Translations under genes and position numbers: made by a program
DNA from: Desulfonatronovibrio magnus
GTDB lineage: Bacteria > Desulfobacterota > Desulfovibrionia > Desulfovibrionales > Desulfonatronovibrionaceae
Direction: 5' to 3'
DNA: 64,000 nucleotides
NCBI RefSeq assembly: GCF_000934755.1
Contig: NZ_JYNP01000024.1
Location: 30,830-94,829, forward strand
The notes under the pieces: generated by a model
What the model saw: only the letters and a program-made list of their open reading frames with translations
What the model was told of the DNA's origin: nothing
Databases searched by the model: none
In this document: piece by piece, positions 17,724 through 26,835 of the stretch
How the letters are laid out: each line of letters opens with the position of its first letter
Numbering within the stretch: the first letter of the stretch is position 1

Positions 17724-18602
17724 TTATGGGCTGACAATAAATTGAATAATGTATGGTCCAAATATGATTATAAATATTGTTGGAAAGATTAAGACCATCA
17801 TAGGAGCCAGAAGTTTTTGAGATGCCTGTGCTCCGAGTCTTTCTGCCTTCATGAACCTTTCTGAGCGCATCCTTTCTGCCTGAGATTTCAGCACAGAAGA
17901 TATGGGAGATCCCATTTTTTCAGCCTGTATTAATGTTGATGTAAAAGAGTCAACTTCCATAATATCTACTCTTTCCGCCATGATTTTCAATGCTTCCTGT
18001 CTTGATCGTCCTAATTTTATATTTTGATCCATAAGATAAAGTTCTGCAACAAAAGGATCCTTGTCTTCCTTAAAAATATTACAGACTTTTTGCACAGCCA
18101 CGTTGAAGGCCAACCCAGCCTCAACAGAAAGAGAAAGCATATCAACTATATCCGGCATGGTGCGCTTTATTTCTTCCTGCCTTGTTTTCTTCTTTTCAAA
18201 GAGCCAGATATATGGAAAGCCAAGTCCCACTATAATAAAAATTGAGATGAACACCCAGTTTGAAAAGAAAGTGTACCCTATAAAGCCAAAGATAATCATG
18301 GTTGTAGCCTGAAATCCGATAATATCAGCAGGAGTAATCTGTCCCTCCAGTCCGGCAGTAATAATATGTTTTTTAATCAGGCTTTTATACTTCGGAAAAG
18401 GCAGTTTATCTATTACAGGAAACAACAGCTGATACAATGGTCTGAAGGCAAAAATAAACCTTGTTTCTTCAGTTTCAAACAGCTGCTCTTCTTTCCGGGG
18501 GCTGCCCTTTTTCTTAGCCTTTGAAATGCTTAAGTACAGAAAGATAAAAACTGAAGAAAAAAAGATAATTATCCCCAGAAATTTTACCAGTAAGCTGTCC
18601 AT
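17724..18602 (-). CDS. tadC: TadC-like inner membrane platform protein
   Basis: A 292-residue T2SS-F-domain membrane protein. Hydrophobic segments lie at about 8-27, 99-135 and 268-290; the cytoplasmic F domain holds 'MPDIVDMLSLSVEAGLAFNVAVQKV' (two adjoining parts), the usual TadC/TadB signature, and 'KMGSPISSVLKSQAERMRSERFMKAERLGAQA'-type helices. With TadB it forms the platform on which the ATPase acts in pilus assembly. In this locus it is separated from tadB by four genes, an unusual spread, and follows the second ATPase gene by 52 bp. Confidence 0.88.
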   Translation of the reverse strand: MDSLLVKFLGIIIFFSSVFIFLYLSISKAKKKGSPRKEEQLFETEETRFIFAFRPLYQLLFPVIDKLPFPKYKSLIKKHIITAGLEGQITPADIIGFQATTMIIFGFIGYTFFSNWVFISIFIIVGLGFPYIWLFEKKKTRQEEIKRTMPDIVDMLSLSVEAGLAFNVAVQKVCNIFKEDKDPFVAELYLMDQNIKLGRSRQEALKIMAERVDIMEVDSFTSTLIQAEKMGSPISSVLKSQAERMRSERFMKAERLGAQASQKLLAPMMVLIFPTIFIIIFGPYIIQFIVSP

Positions 18603-18654
18603 ATATTTATCCCCTGCTGATGAGTAATCTACTCAATTTTCGACCTGGTCAGAC

Positions 18655-20364
18655 TTAATCCATTGTTACTCTGATAACTTCCTCAATGGTTGTGCGACCG
18701 GATTTTAGTTTGTTCAGAGCAGCTTTTCTCAGAGTCACCATACCATCTTCAACAGCTGCTTCCTTAATGATTTTGGATGGTTGATTGTTCAAGATTAATT
18801 CGATTAACTGGTCATTTATCTGCATAAGCTCATAAATGCCAATCCTGCCATTATATCCAGTTCCCGCACACTGTGAGCAGCCTACTGGTTTGAAGTACTG
18901 CAAATTATTTTTGTCCAGTCCCATTGGTTTTAATATTTCCTGTTCCGGAAAATACTCTTCCTTGCACTTTTCGCACAGCTTTCTCATGAGCCTCTGGGCA
19001 ATTATGGTCATTTGGGCGGAAGCTACCAGATATGACGGAATCCCCATGTTAATCAATCTGCTGACAGCTCCCGGTGCATCATTTGTATGCAGAGTGCTTA
19101 ATACCAGGTGACCGGTCATTGCCGCTTTCAGGGCAATGTCAGCTGTTGGTACGTCACGGATTTCACCAACCATAATAATATCTGGATCCTGCCTTAAAAA
19201 TGAACGAAGGGCTTCATTAAAGGTCAGGCCGGTATCTGAAGTGCAGCTGACCTGTGTTAGTCCATCCAATTTGTATTCAACAGGATCTTCTGCAGTAACT
19301 ATGTTTACATGATCCGTATTGAGCGCACTAAGTACAGCATACAGGGTGGTAGATTTGCCGCTTCCTGTTGGGCCTGTAACCAGAATCAGCCCAGTAGGCT
19401 TCCTCATGGCTGCGTTCAGCAACTTAGCATCTCTGCTCTCCATACCCAGATCAGTCAACGAAAGCTGCTTTTTATCTCTTTCCAGCACCCTCATTACAAT
19501 TTTTTCACCATAAAGAGATGGAAGGGATGAAGTTCGAATATCAACGACCCTGTTTTTGATAATACCAAAGCTTATGCTTCCATCCTGAGGAAGGTTGCTT
19601 TGCTCAAGATCCATCCTGGCCAGCATTTTTAGCCTGGGCAGAATGGCCTGTTTGAAAATGGATGGGAGTATCCAGGCCGTCTGCATGACTCCGTCTTTAC
19701 GAAATCTTACCCGGAAGTCCATTTCTCTTGGCTCCATATGCAGATCACTGGAACCATTTATTACAAGAGTATTGAGCATGAACTGCAACACACGGATAAG
19801 ATAAGCATCATTAATCATGGCCAAAGGGCCACTGGACCCGGTCAAAAGCAGATTAAGTGATTTGAGTGCTTTATCAGAAAGCAGGCCAAATTCTTCCTCC
19901 AAAGGTTCCTTAACATCTGTTTTATTCTCATAATATTTTTGAATGCAGTTTGTTATAGCCGGGGTATTGCAGCTGTATGGCTTAATCCTACAGCCTGTAA
20001 CAGCCTCAAGCCTGCTTATGGATGCACTGTCCTGTGGCAAAGACATGGCTACATGAAGAAATTCATTTTCATGACGAACTGCAAAAGCCGTTTCCTCCTT
20101 GGCTGTTTTCCAGGGGAGCAAAGTGGTAATATGCTCTATGAATTTTGCATCAAAAGAAACAAAGGTTGGATCAAGACTTTGTATTCCAGTAATCTCTTCC
20201 AGCACGGAATTGACAACACTGGCATCAACTTTACCCTGATCCAGCAGGTAGTCAGAGATAAGCCTGCTGTTCAGATCTGGAACAGCCCCTATCCTGATTC
20301 CCCTGAGCTGGAATGCAGTAAAAAGTTTTTTGTTAAACTCGACCATCAGTTCTTTTTTCAACAC
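18655..20364 (-). CDS. GspE/PilB-type secretion ATPase
   Basis: A 569-residue hexameric ATPase of the type II secretion/type IV pilus assembly branch, not the TadA branch. It has an N-terminal MshEN/GspE-N-like domain (about 20-145), Walker A GPTGSGKST (331-339), 'DPDIIMVGEIRD' (393-404) with Asp/His boxes, and the four-cysteine zinc motif (C464, C467, C496, C499) typical of GspE/PilB. A second ATPase beside the TadA part of the fusion protein (26836-28899) is unusual in one Tad locus. The start is GTG or the TTG next to it (20361) behind the strong AGGGAGG site. It could drive a second step or export of other pseudopilins. Confidence 0.9.
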   Translation of the reverse strand: MLKKELMVEFNKKLFTAFQLRGIRIGAVPDLNSRLISDYLLDQGKVDASVVNSVLEEITGIQSLDPTFVSFDAKFIEHITTLLPWKTAKEETAFAVRHENEFLHVAMSLPQDSASISRLEAVTGCRIKPYSCNTPAITNCIQKYYENKTDVKEPLEEEFGLLSDKALKSLNLLLTGSSGPLAMINDAYLIRVLQFMLNTLVINGSSDLHMEPREMDFRVRFRKDGVMQTAWILPSIFKQAILPRLKMLARMDLEQSNLPQDGSISFGIIKNRVVDIRTSSLPSLYGEKIVMRVLERDKKQLSLTDLGMESRDAKLLNAAMRKPTGLILVTGPTGSGKSTTLYAVLSALNTDHVNIVTAEDPVEYKLDGLTQVSCTSDTGLTFNEALRSFLRQDPDIIMVGEIRDVPTADIALKAAMTGHLVLSTLHTNDAPGAVSRLINMGIPSYLVASAQMTIIAQRLMRKLCEKCKEEYFPEQEILKPMGLDKNNLQYFKPVGCSQCAGTGYNGRIGIYELMQINDQLIELILNNQPSKIIKEAAVEDGMVTLRKAALNKLKSGRTTIEEVIRVTMD

Positions 20365-20400
20365 AGCCCTCCCTGGCTTACTTGATAACTATATGATGGA

Positions 20401-20925
20401 TCAGTAGTTGCCAATCTTTAAGGTATAGTCATTGTTGAAAAAGTAGGTAAAGTTTCCGGAATATTGATCAGTAGTCAGCTGTAAGGCGTTGACCAGAAAC
20501 CAGAGTTCAATATCATCATTCCAGTCTCTTCTGACGCTTTCCTCAGGCGGTATGCCCTTGATGCGGTCAATTTCATACCCATTGCGAAAAAGAATTACAG
20601 TTGGAAGCATTTCAAGTTTAAATCTTGAAGGGTCATCATGGACCTGCCAGTGAAATTTTGCAAATTTGGCCCGACCACCATACTGCGATGCCAGCCATTC
20701 AATTCTTCTGAGCATGTCCATGGATTGCCAGAACTGGTTGTTATAAAAAATTACAATGGCTGATCCGGAATAGTTAGATATTTCCCGGGTAAAGGTTTGA
20801 TGATTTACTGTGATGACTTCAGCGGGCGCTGGTTCCACCCGAACCGGTTCCGGAGCCTTGGGCGCACAGGCAGTAATGAAAGTCGCTACAAGTAAAAAAA
20901 ATAAAAGTGAATTGATTTTTTTCAT
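20401..20925 (-). CDS. Thioredoxin-fold lipoprotein lacking the CXXC motif
   Basis: A 174-residue lipoprotein, lipobox 'ITAC' (Cys20), Pro/Glu linker, then a thioredoxin-like domain (about 40-165). 'AIVIFYNNQFWQSMD' occupies the place of the usual WCxxC active site, and 'MLPTVILFRNG' supplies the conserved cis-Pro region and the following strand. There is no cysteine in the mature domain, so it cannot be an oxidoreductase; redox-dead thioredoxin folds often act as chaperones or binding modules. It sits 34 bp after the 1155-aa exported protein gene and may serve that protein. Confidence 0.7.
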   Translation of the reverse strand: MKKINSLLFFLLVATFITACAPKAPEPVRVEPAPAEVITVNHQTFTREISNYSGSAIVIFYNNQFWQSMDMLRRIEWLASQYGGRAKFAKFHWQVHDDPSRFKLEMLPTVILFRNGYEIDRIKGIPPEESVRRDWNDDIELWFLVNALQLTTDQYSGNFTYFFNNDYTLKIGNY

Positions 20926-20959
20926 GCCTTACTCCTGACCATGTTATTGATATTATCTG

Positions 20960-23900
20960 TTATCTTGTTCGGAAAAGCCTGGGATCAATGCGATATAGAT
21001 TCTGATCTATTTGATAAAGCCTTTGATCAATTTGATAGAGATCTCTGTCTACTTGATGAGCAGCAGGTTCTTCCTTAGTATCTGGGATCAGGGAAAATCC
21101 CGGCGAGTCATCCTGACCGGAAGAGCTTCCAGCAGGAAGCAGGACTCCAGAAGCTGAGTCCAGAATAGACTGAGTAAAGCTTTGCAAAAAAGGATTATTT
21201 AAAGGTGAAAAAGGGTTGTTAAATGGCATAAGGGGGTTGTAATAAAATGGCATATCTTTAAAAAAATAATCCTTTAAGCTTGGGATGGGGCCTGTAAGTC
21301 CCGGAAGGTTATCTTTAAGCCAGCCTGAGAAATCTCCAAGCCCCTGTTTCAAGCCTTCAAAATATTCATTCAGAACAGAGAAGTCAGTATCAAAGACCAT
21401 TGGACCAAAGGGGTTGCCAAATGGAAAAAAAGGATTTCTATCAAATCCAGGTGAAATCATGAACGGTTGTTTGAGAGATGAAAAGAGGTTAGAAAAACTT
21501 GGTAGCAACCCACTGAAAAATGTAGCATTGTTCCATTGGTCCTTCATCCAGTCATAAGTGCCAGAAGCAGCATCCAAGGACTCTTTGAGGGTCAGCCCTA
21601 AGGATGCAATCAATTGCACCTTGTCTTTAACCTTACTCCATTCAATGTGTGATAGTCTGTGGAAAAAGTTAGCAGCTTTTCCAGGCTTAAGCCCCATAAA
21701 TGTCATATATTTTTGAAGGTTGGACATGCCAGCCCAGTTTTTAGCTCCTAAAACGTTCTTGTATCCACCATGTAAAAATTTAGCCCATGTAAGTCCAGTT
21801 TTGAGAGTTTTTGCCCACTCATCAGATATTGTTCCATATTGTGAAAGAGTTTGGATATAACCTTTGCCTATAGAGAGCAAAGCGTCAGATTTTAGAGCAG
21901 CAAGGATTTTTTTGCAGGCTATCAGGGCTGTTCCCATAGTTTTTACAGCAGCTACACCACATGCAACGCCACTAATTGAGTAGGTTGCTATCTTTAGCCA
22001 GGAAGTTTCCTTCCATGTGTTTGATGCCCAGTCTCTGACACCTGTAAGTGTTGCGGATCCAAAGTCAGCAACAGTATCAACCACGTTTCTAATGTTCTGA
22101 GCTGCTCGTTGTGCTCCTTGTCTGAAGGTCACTCTATATTTTCCAGCGGTCTCGCTAGCTGATTCCAGGAAATTTGATGCTGACTTAGAAATAGACTGAC
22201 CTGCAGGGACAACATGTCTATCCCAAACGTTAATGAGTCGTTGCGGTATCCATCTGCTCTGGCCTATATAGGGCGGATACAAGAGGTGATCTATACCAGT
22301 TGACAGACCTGCAAGTATTAGATCATCAGGGTCGCCCACACCTTTCAAAACAACTACCTTTGAGCCAACTGTAAAGGCAACATCAATGCTTTGAGGATTA
22401 AGGAAGAGATGAGGCTGCTCCCCAAGATTATGCATGATGGCGAACATGTTGCTGGCATGCGTAAACCTGTCATCAGAGTTTATTGCCTGGCTGGTGTAAA
22501 AAGATTCAATGTCGGTCAGACTGTCAATCTGCCAAAGGGCATCAGATAGTGAATCGTCCAGCATAGCCATTTCTTCCCAGATAAATTCAAGCCCTGGGCA
22601 GTCAAGACAAAGTACAGGCTCAACTGAAAGCGGTTCTAAATCATTGGCCAATGAAACTATTTCATTTAGAAGGACTGATCGGTGCTGAAGTTCCTCCTGG
22701 ACACCAACAAGAAAATCAAAGTAAGGGTTTTCTGAAGTAATGCTGCTTTGATTAAGAAGGTCAGCAAGCCTGGATGACTTTTTTTGAAAAAAATCATGCC
22801 CAAGAAGAGTTATTTTCATTCCCAGAGATTTCAGTTGCTCTGCCAGTTCTGCATCGTAATTCATGGCCTTTTGAATATCGAGCATGGCCTCGGAAATAAT
22901 ATCAAGAGCTTTGTACTTTTCTACATTTACCTTTTCCAACGTACTGAATGAGTTCAGACGATCCAGGTGTTCATGATTTGCGTTAATGAGCAGTGCGTAC
23001 AGTTTCAGATCATAAGCTTTTACCAGTTGATCGATCTCTCTGCCCTGCATAACCAGTGTCTCAATTTCTCGATTAAGTCTGAATGCCAGAGATGATTGAA
23101 GTTCACTGGTCATTATTGATTCTGGATTATTCAAGTTCAGCCTGTTACCAAGGTTTATGATCCGGTTAAGTGTTGAATCAATAATAGCAAGGCTGTCTCT
23201 CAGTTCTGCCTCTGAGTCAGCGCTTGCGGAGTTTACAGCTTGAAGATCAAACCGTGAAAAATCTCCTGATTCACTGGCAAGGGATTGAAAAAAAACCAGT
23301 TCCTGGGCAATACTTTGCTTGACGCCTGAAAGAGCAAGGTTGATCTTGCGGGCACTGTTAAGCTTTATATTGGTGTTGCCTAAAAGCCTTTTAACAATAT
23401 CTCTGTATTCGTTTGCCAATGGAGCTGTTGTAGAGCTTTTTCCTGATTCTGATGGTATATGCAAAGGGTTTGCAAAGGTTTCCAAAGCTCCAATTGATCC
23501 AAGTTTATTATTTACTATGGCAAGCCGCTCATCCAGAGTAATATTGATCATGCGCAAAAGTTTGGCATGGCGGATTGAATTAGAACCACCTGAGTTCATT
23601 AAAAAATCAGATCTATTGCTGATGACTTGGATCAGCTCTTTAGTATTGGCCAGATCTTCTTTCATTTCAGCTGCGATGGCCCCATGGTAGTAAACCTGTG
23701 AGTATTCAAAGCCACCTCTAAGAACTGAAAGCTGCTGCAGTAATGACGTTGCCTGGCCAGTCAGTTCATTTATTTTGTTAGCTGCCTGGTCAACACTATT
23801 TTTTCTTTCATTATAGACTGGACTCCTGGAAAGGTAGTTCATTGATAGATTTTTAGAAACTGCCTGGATATGGAAAAGCATCTGCATCTTTATGCCCCAG

Positions 23901-24427
23901 AGATCATCCTGAAGATCATACAGATATGAAAGGCTTCTGATTTGTTCCAGAAATCCATCTGGGACAGCACCATCTCTTTCAATGATTGTGTAAGCCTTTG
24001 CCAGTATTGCTTCCAGTCTTTCCTGTTCAGAGTGTATATGGCTTTGCATGTCTTTTGTGTCAGAAATTAGAAATTTTCTGGAAATATTGGCGTCCTGAAC
24101 AAGATCTGCCATGTCAGGGTTTGATATTTGCATTGAAAACCAGAATTGATCTTTTTCAATAATCTTATTCAGATGGTCTGCTGTTTCCCTTAATGCCTCT
24201 CTTAAAGGCATAGAGCTAAACACATAATGAACAAGCTGAGAAATTAGAAATTTCTCTGGGAAAGTCATATGTTCATCAAAAAGTTTATCTTCAATAAGAA
24301 TTTCCAGCGCTTTATTTTTAGCTGGTGCCTGCGTGGAAGAAAGCAGTACAGGAGGCAACATAGTCTGGAAGACAAACAAAAATAAGGTAAAAAACAGGAT
24401 TGATTTATTTAAGAGTTTAGTTTGCAT
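20960..24427 (-). CDS. Very large exported helical protein with C-terminal 7-residue repeats
   Basis: An 1155-residue protein of no family I recognise. It has a signal sequence (about 1-32), then nearly 650 residues of mostly helical, Leu/Asn/Ser-rich sequence, a Cys pair near 'PVLCLDCPGLEF' (about 615-625), and a hydrophobic stretch near 'SGVACGVAAVKTMG' (about 835) that might cross or insert into a membrane. Near the end come Asn-Pro-Phe repeats ('NPFFPFGNPFGP', 'NPLMPFNNPFSPLNNPF') and, at the extreme C-terminus (1126-1153), four perfect heptads of the pattern [IV]D-x-x-L-[YF]-[QR]. It lies inside the Tad locus and is a good candidate for secreted cargo, adhesin or pilus-associated protein. 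Confidence 0.75.
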   Translation of the reverse strand: MQTKLLNKSILFFTLFLFVFQTMLPPVLLSSTQAPAKNKALEILIEDKLFDEHMTFPEKFLISQLVHYVFSSMPLREALRETADHLNKIIEKDQFWFSMQISNPDMADLVQDANISRKFLISDTKDMQSHIHSEQERLEAILAKAYTIIERDGAVPDGFLEQIRSLSYLYDLQDDLWGIKMQMLFHIQAVSKNLSMNYLSRSPVYNERKNSVDQAANKINELTGQATSLLQQLSVLRGGFEYSQVYYHGAIAAEMKEDLANTKELIQVISNRSDFLMNSGGSNSIRHAKLLRMINITLDERLAIVNNKLGSIGALETFANPLHIPSESGKSSTTAPLANEYRDIVKRLLGNTNIKLNSARKINLALSGVKQSIAQELVFFQSLASESGDFSRFDLQAVNSASADSEAELRDSLAIIDSTLNRIINLGNRLNLNNPESIMTSELQSSLAFRLNREIETLVMQGREIDQLVKAYDLKLYALLINANHEHLDRLNSFSTLEKVNVEKYKALDIISEAMLDIQKAMNYDAELAEQLKSLGMKITLLGHDFFQKKSSRLADLLNQSSITSENPYFDFLVGVQEELQHRSVLLNEIVSLANDLEPLSVEPVLCLDCPGLEFIWEEMAMLDDSLSDALWQIDSLTDIESFYTSQAINSDDRFTHASNMFAIMHNLGEQPHLFLNPQSIDVAFTVGSKVVVLKGVGDPDDLILAGLSTGIDHLLYPPYIGQSRWIPQRLINVWDRHVVPAGQSISKSASNFLESASETAGKYRVTFRQGAQRAAQNIRNVVDTVADFGSATLTGVRDWASNTWKETSWLKIATYSISGVACGVAAVKTMGTALIACKKILAALKSDALLSIGKGYIQTLSQYGTISDEWAKTLKTGLTWAKFLHGGYKNVLGAKNWAGMSNLQKYMTFMGLKPGKAANFFHRLSHIEWSKVKDKVQLIASLGLTLKESLDAASGTYDWMKDQWNNATFFSGLLPSFSNLFSSLKQPFMISPGFDRNPFFPFGNPFGPMVFDTDFSVLNEYFEGLKQGLGDFSGWLKDNLPGLTGPIPSLKDYFFKDMPFYYNPLMPFNNPFSPLNNPFLQSFTQSILDSASGVLLPAGSSSGQDDSPGFSLIPDTKEEPAAHQVDRDLYQIDQRLYQIDQNLYRIDPRLFRTR

Positions 24428-24491
24428 CTTTGTTCTCCTCCCATGAAAGCGAACTTGAATTGTTCATTATCCCACTCAATGTGTCTGGTTA

Positions 24492-25568
24492 CTATTTCTT
24501 GCCAAGTATTAAAATGTTTTGCTGCTGGCAGATTTCTTTACCATAAGAGTCTTCATCAAAAACATCATACAAGAAAATTCTTCCGTCTATTGATGCTGCT
24601 ATCTGAGCATGGTTGAAGATAAATGGATCGGGAAGCTGATAGGCCCACTCAGTGCTTGTTTTTCCCGTAAGCACTACATAGGCTTCAACGCCAAGGGAAA
24701 TAAGAAGTTCAGTTCCTAAAAGGGCAACATCTTTGCAATCTCCATAGCCTCTTTCAATTACCAAGTTTGAATGGTAAGGAACCATTTGCCTGTCACCACA
24801 AGTGGCCGGCCGATATTCTATATTTTCAGCAAGGTAGTTGATAACCAGACTGATTTTTTCATGTATTCCTAAAGCTGAAACTTCCTTGCCCGATAGCAAA
24901 ATATCGTAGGCATTCAAGCCTGAGTATTGAGATGAATAGAGATATGTGTAATGTCGGGAAACATCATCCCAGTTATTTACAGTGCTGATCATCAGCTTGA
25001 CATCGTATACTTCTGAAGCGTCCCATGCGAAATAATCTCTTGTTACTATCTCTTCAAATTTATAACCTTCATGTCTTATTCTATACTTGAAATCCATTTT
25101 TTCAGGAAACTGTAATGAATAAGAAATGTGATCTGCCGGATATTGAAGGCTTAAGTCTAAATAGTCTGCAAAGAATTTCTCAAAATTTGTAAACTTTACA
25201 CTGGTTTGAAAGTCAACCCCGATGTTAATGGGTGATAACTCTAATTTGTTTTTCAAATTTTGTTCATTGAAGTTGTGCAGATTGTTTACTAATCTTCCAT
25301 TATAAGTTAGTTCCAAGTCTGCATTGTTTTCGATTGTTTCTATAAATAGTGATATGTTTCTAAATCCATTGACTGTAAGTACTTCAAATAAATATTTATA
25401 ATTGCCGTATATATTCCATGAATCATCAATATTCACATCTTTAGCATGGTGAACTACTCTATAAGGATCTGCTGGCTGAACATTTATGCACAAAAAAAAA
25501 GATATAATTAGTATTGACCTTCTGGCTTGCTTCGCAGCATGAATTAGTTGTAAGTAAATCATTAGCAT
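24492..25568 (-). CDS. Exported transglutaminase-like protein
   Basis: A 358-residue protein with an N-terminal hydrophobic segment (about 18-30), a beta-rich DUF3857-like region and a C-terminal transglutaminase/cysteine-protease core. The catalytic triad is recognisable: Cys278 in 'RGYGDCKDVALL', His320 in 'FNHAQIAA', Asp335 in 'LYDVFD'. Members act as proteases, crosslinkers or peptide amidases outside the cytoplasm. It lies directly between tadB (16 bp gap) and the 1155-aa exported protein, so pilus or cargo crosslinking or processing is plausible, but not shown. Confidence 0.8.
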   Translation of the reverse strand: MLMIYLQLIHAAKQARRSILIISFFLCINVQPADPYRVVHHAKDVNIDDSWNIYGNYKYLFEVLTVNGFRNISLFIETIENNADLELTYNGRLVNNLHNFNEQNLKNKLELSPINIGVDFQTSVKFTNFEKFFADYLDLSLQYPADHISYSLQFPEKMDFKYRIRHEGYKFEEIVTRDYFAWDASEVYDVKLMISTVNNWDDVSRHYTYLYSSQYSGLNAYDILLSGKEVSALGIHEKISLVINYLAENIEYRPATCGDRQMVPYHSNLVIERGYGDCKDVALLGTELLISLGVEAYVVLTGKTSTEWAYQLPDPFIFNHAQIAASIDGRIFLYDVFDEDSYGKEICQQQNILILGKK

Positions 25569-25583
25569 TCAAAAGTTTTAACT

Positions 25584-26807
25584 CTATATCTTTACCTTAA
25601 CAATTTTCATCATCCACCACACTCCAGTTCCAATCATAAGTGCAACAAGAGTGCTTACCATCCACCCTGGAATGGTGGTATACATCAGCCTGAATACTTC
25701 GTTATTCATTGTATTTAATAGAAGAGCTATAATCAAAGGCAAGACAGCGAGTATCCATGCCTGAGTAACTCCTTCAGCTGTCATGGTTTTGATTTTTTGC
25801 TGTACTTTTTTTCTTTCCTGCATAGTGCTGGCCAGGCTGTCAAATCTTTCTGGAAGGTTGCCTCCTGATTCCAGAAGAATCAGTGCTGCATTAACCATAA
25901 TTCTTGTATCATTACCAGGCATTCTCCTGGCAAGGTTTTTAAGTGAGTCGCCAATAGTTGCTCCAAGTTTGTGCTCTCTTAAAACCAGCTCGAACTCCTG
26001 GCTGACTGGGGGCTTTCCTTCTCTGGCAAGCATTTCAATAGCCTGGACCAGGCTTAAACCTGCCCTTAAGCCATTGGAAATCATTACCAGGCCATCTGCC
26101 AGCTGAGATTCAAATTTTTTTGATCTTCTCCAGCGAAGAAATGCAACTGTTCCTTTTGGAAAGTTAAAAGCTGCGTAGCCAAGCAGTGCTGCAAGAAACA
26201 ATCTAATTCCAAGCTGATCGGTTATATTGCTTGAAAGGTTGTAGAGCCTTTCTTCAGAGATGACAAAATTGTCGGATTCTCTGGCTCTGGCTTCAGCAAA
26301 GGATGCATCGTTATGTCTGCCCATCAATGTGTAAAGTTCAGCAATGTTCTGGTGTGCCTTTCCATAGTGGGGCATAAGCCTGATTGCCTGCATAAGTTTT
26401 TTTTCAGCCTGTGCGTAGTTTCTGAGTCCAAGATAAGCAACACCAAGTTCATTATGAACCAGTGGAGAATCAATCCCTCTCAGTCTCTCAAGCTGCAGCA
26501 CTGCTTCAGAGTACATCTGATTCTGGTTGTATTCCACAGCCCTTTCAATACTCATTCTGTACTCAATTTCAGATACCTTCCCAGGCAGAAAAAAACCCAG
26601 CAAAGCGCCTGCTATTGTCAAGCCAATTACCGTTCTGTAAATCTGAGTTTTGGAAACATTATAAAACATTTCAGACAAGGCGCTATGGAGGCGCTCAGTG
26701 TACTCATTAGTTTGCTGTTCATCTTTTGGCCTGGTGCGCAGGAGAAAGTATAAAGATCCCCAAAACAACACAAAAAGTATTAATGATAAAATTATTGCTG
26801 TATTCAT
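25584..26807 (-). CDS. tadB: TadB-like platform protein with inserted TPR domain
   Basis: A 407-residue protein. Helices at about 4-23 and 58-76, then a TPR-like insertion (about 82-175, 'HNELGVAYLGLRNYAQAEKKLMQAIRLMPHYGKAHQNIAELY' read in parts) in place of the short loop of ordinary TadB (about 320 residues), a third helix (200-218), the T2SS-F domain (about 225-350, 'ISNGLRAGLSLVQAIEML', 'LLESGGNLPERFDSLA') and two C-terminal helices. Positive residues around 24-57 and 225-232 put the TPRs on the periplasmic side. It stands between the TadZ-TadA fusion and the transglutaminase gene. Confidence 0.85.
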   Translation of the reverse strand: MNTAIILSLILFVLFWGSLYFLLRTRPKDEQQTNEYTERLHSALSEMFYNVSKTQIYRTVIGLTIAGALLGFFLPGKVSEIEYRMSIERAVEYNQNQMYSEAVLQLERLRGIDSPLVHNELGVAYLGLRNYAQAEKKLMQAIRLMPHYGKAHQNIAELYTLMGRHNDASFAEARARESDNFVISEERLYNLSSNITDQLGIRLFLAALLGYAAFNFPKGTVAFLRWRRSKKFESQLADGLVMISNGLRAGLSLVQAIEMLAREGKPPVSQEFELVLREHKLGATIGDSLKNLARRMPGNDTRIMVNAALILLESGGNLPERFDSLASTMQERKKVQQKIKTMTAEGVTQAWILAVLPLIIALLLNTMNNEVFRLMYTTIPGWMVSTLVALMIGTGVWWMMKIVKVKI

Positions 26808-26835
26808 CAGGAATCCTTCAAAGTAACGTCAAAAA

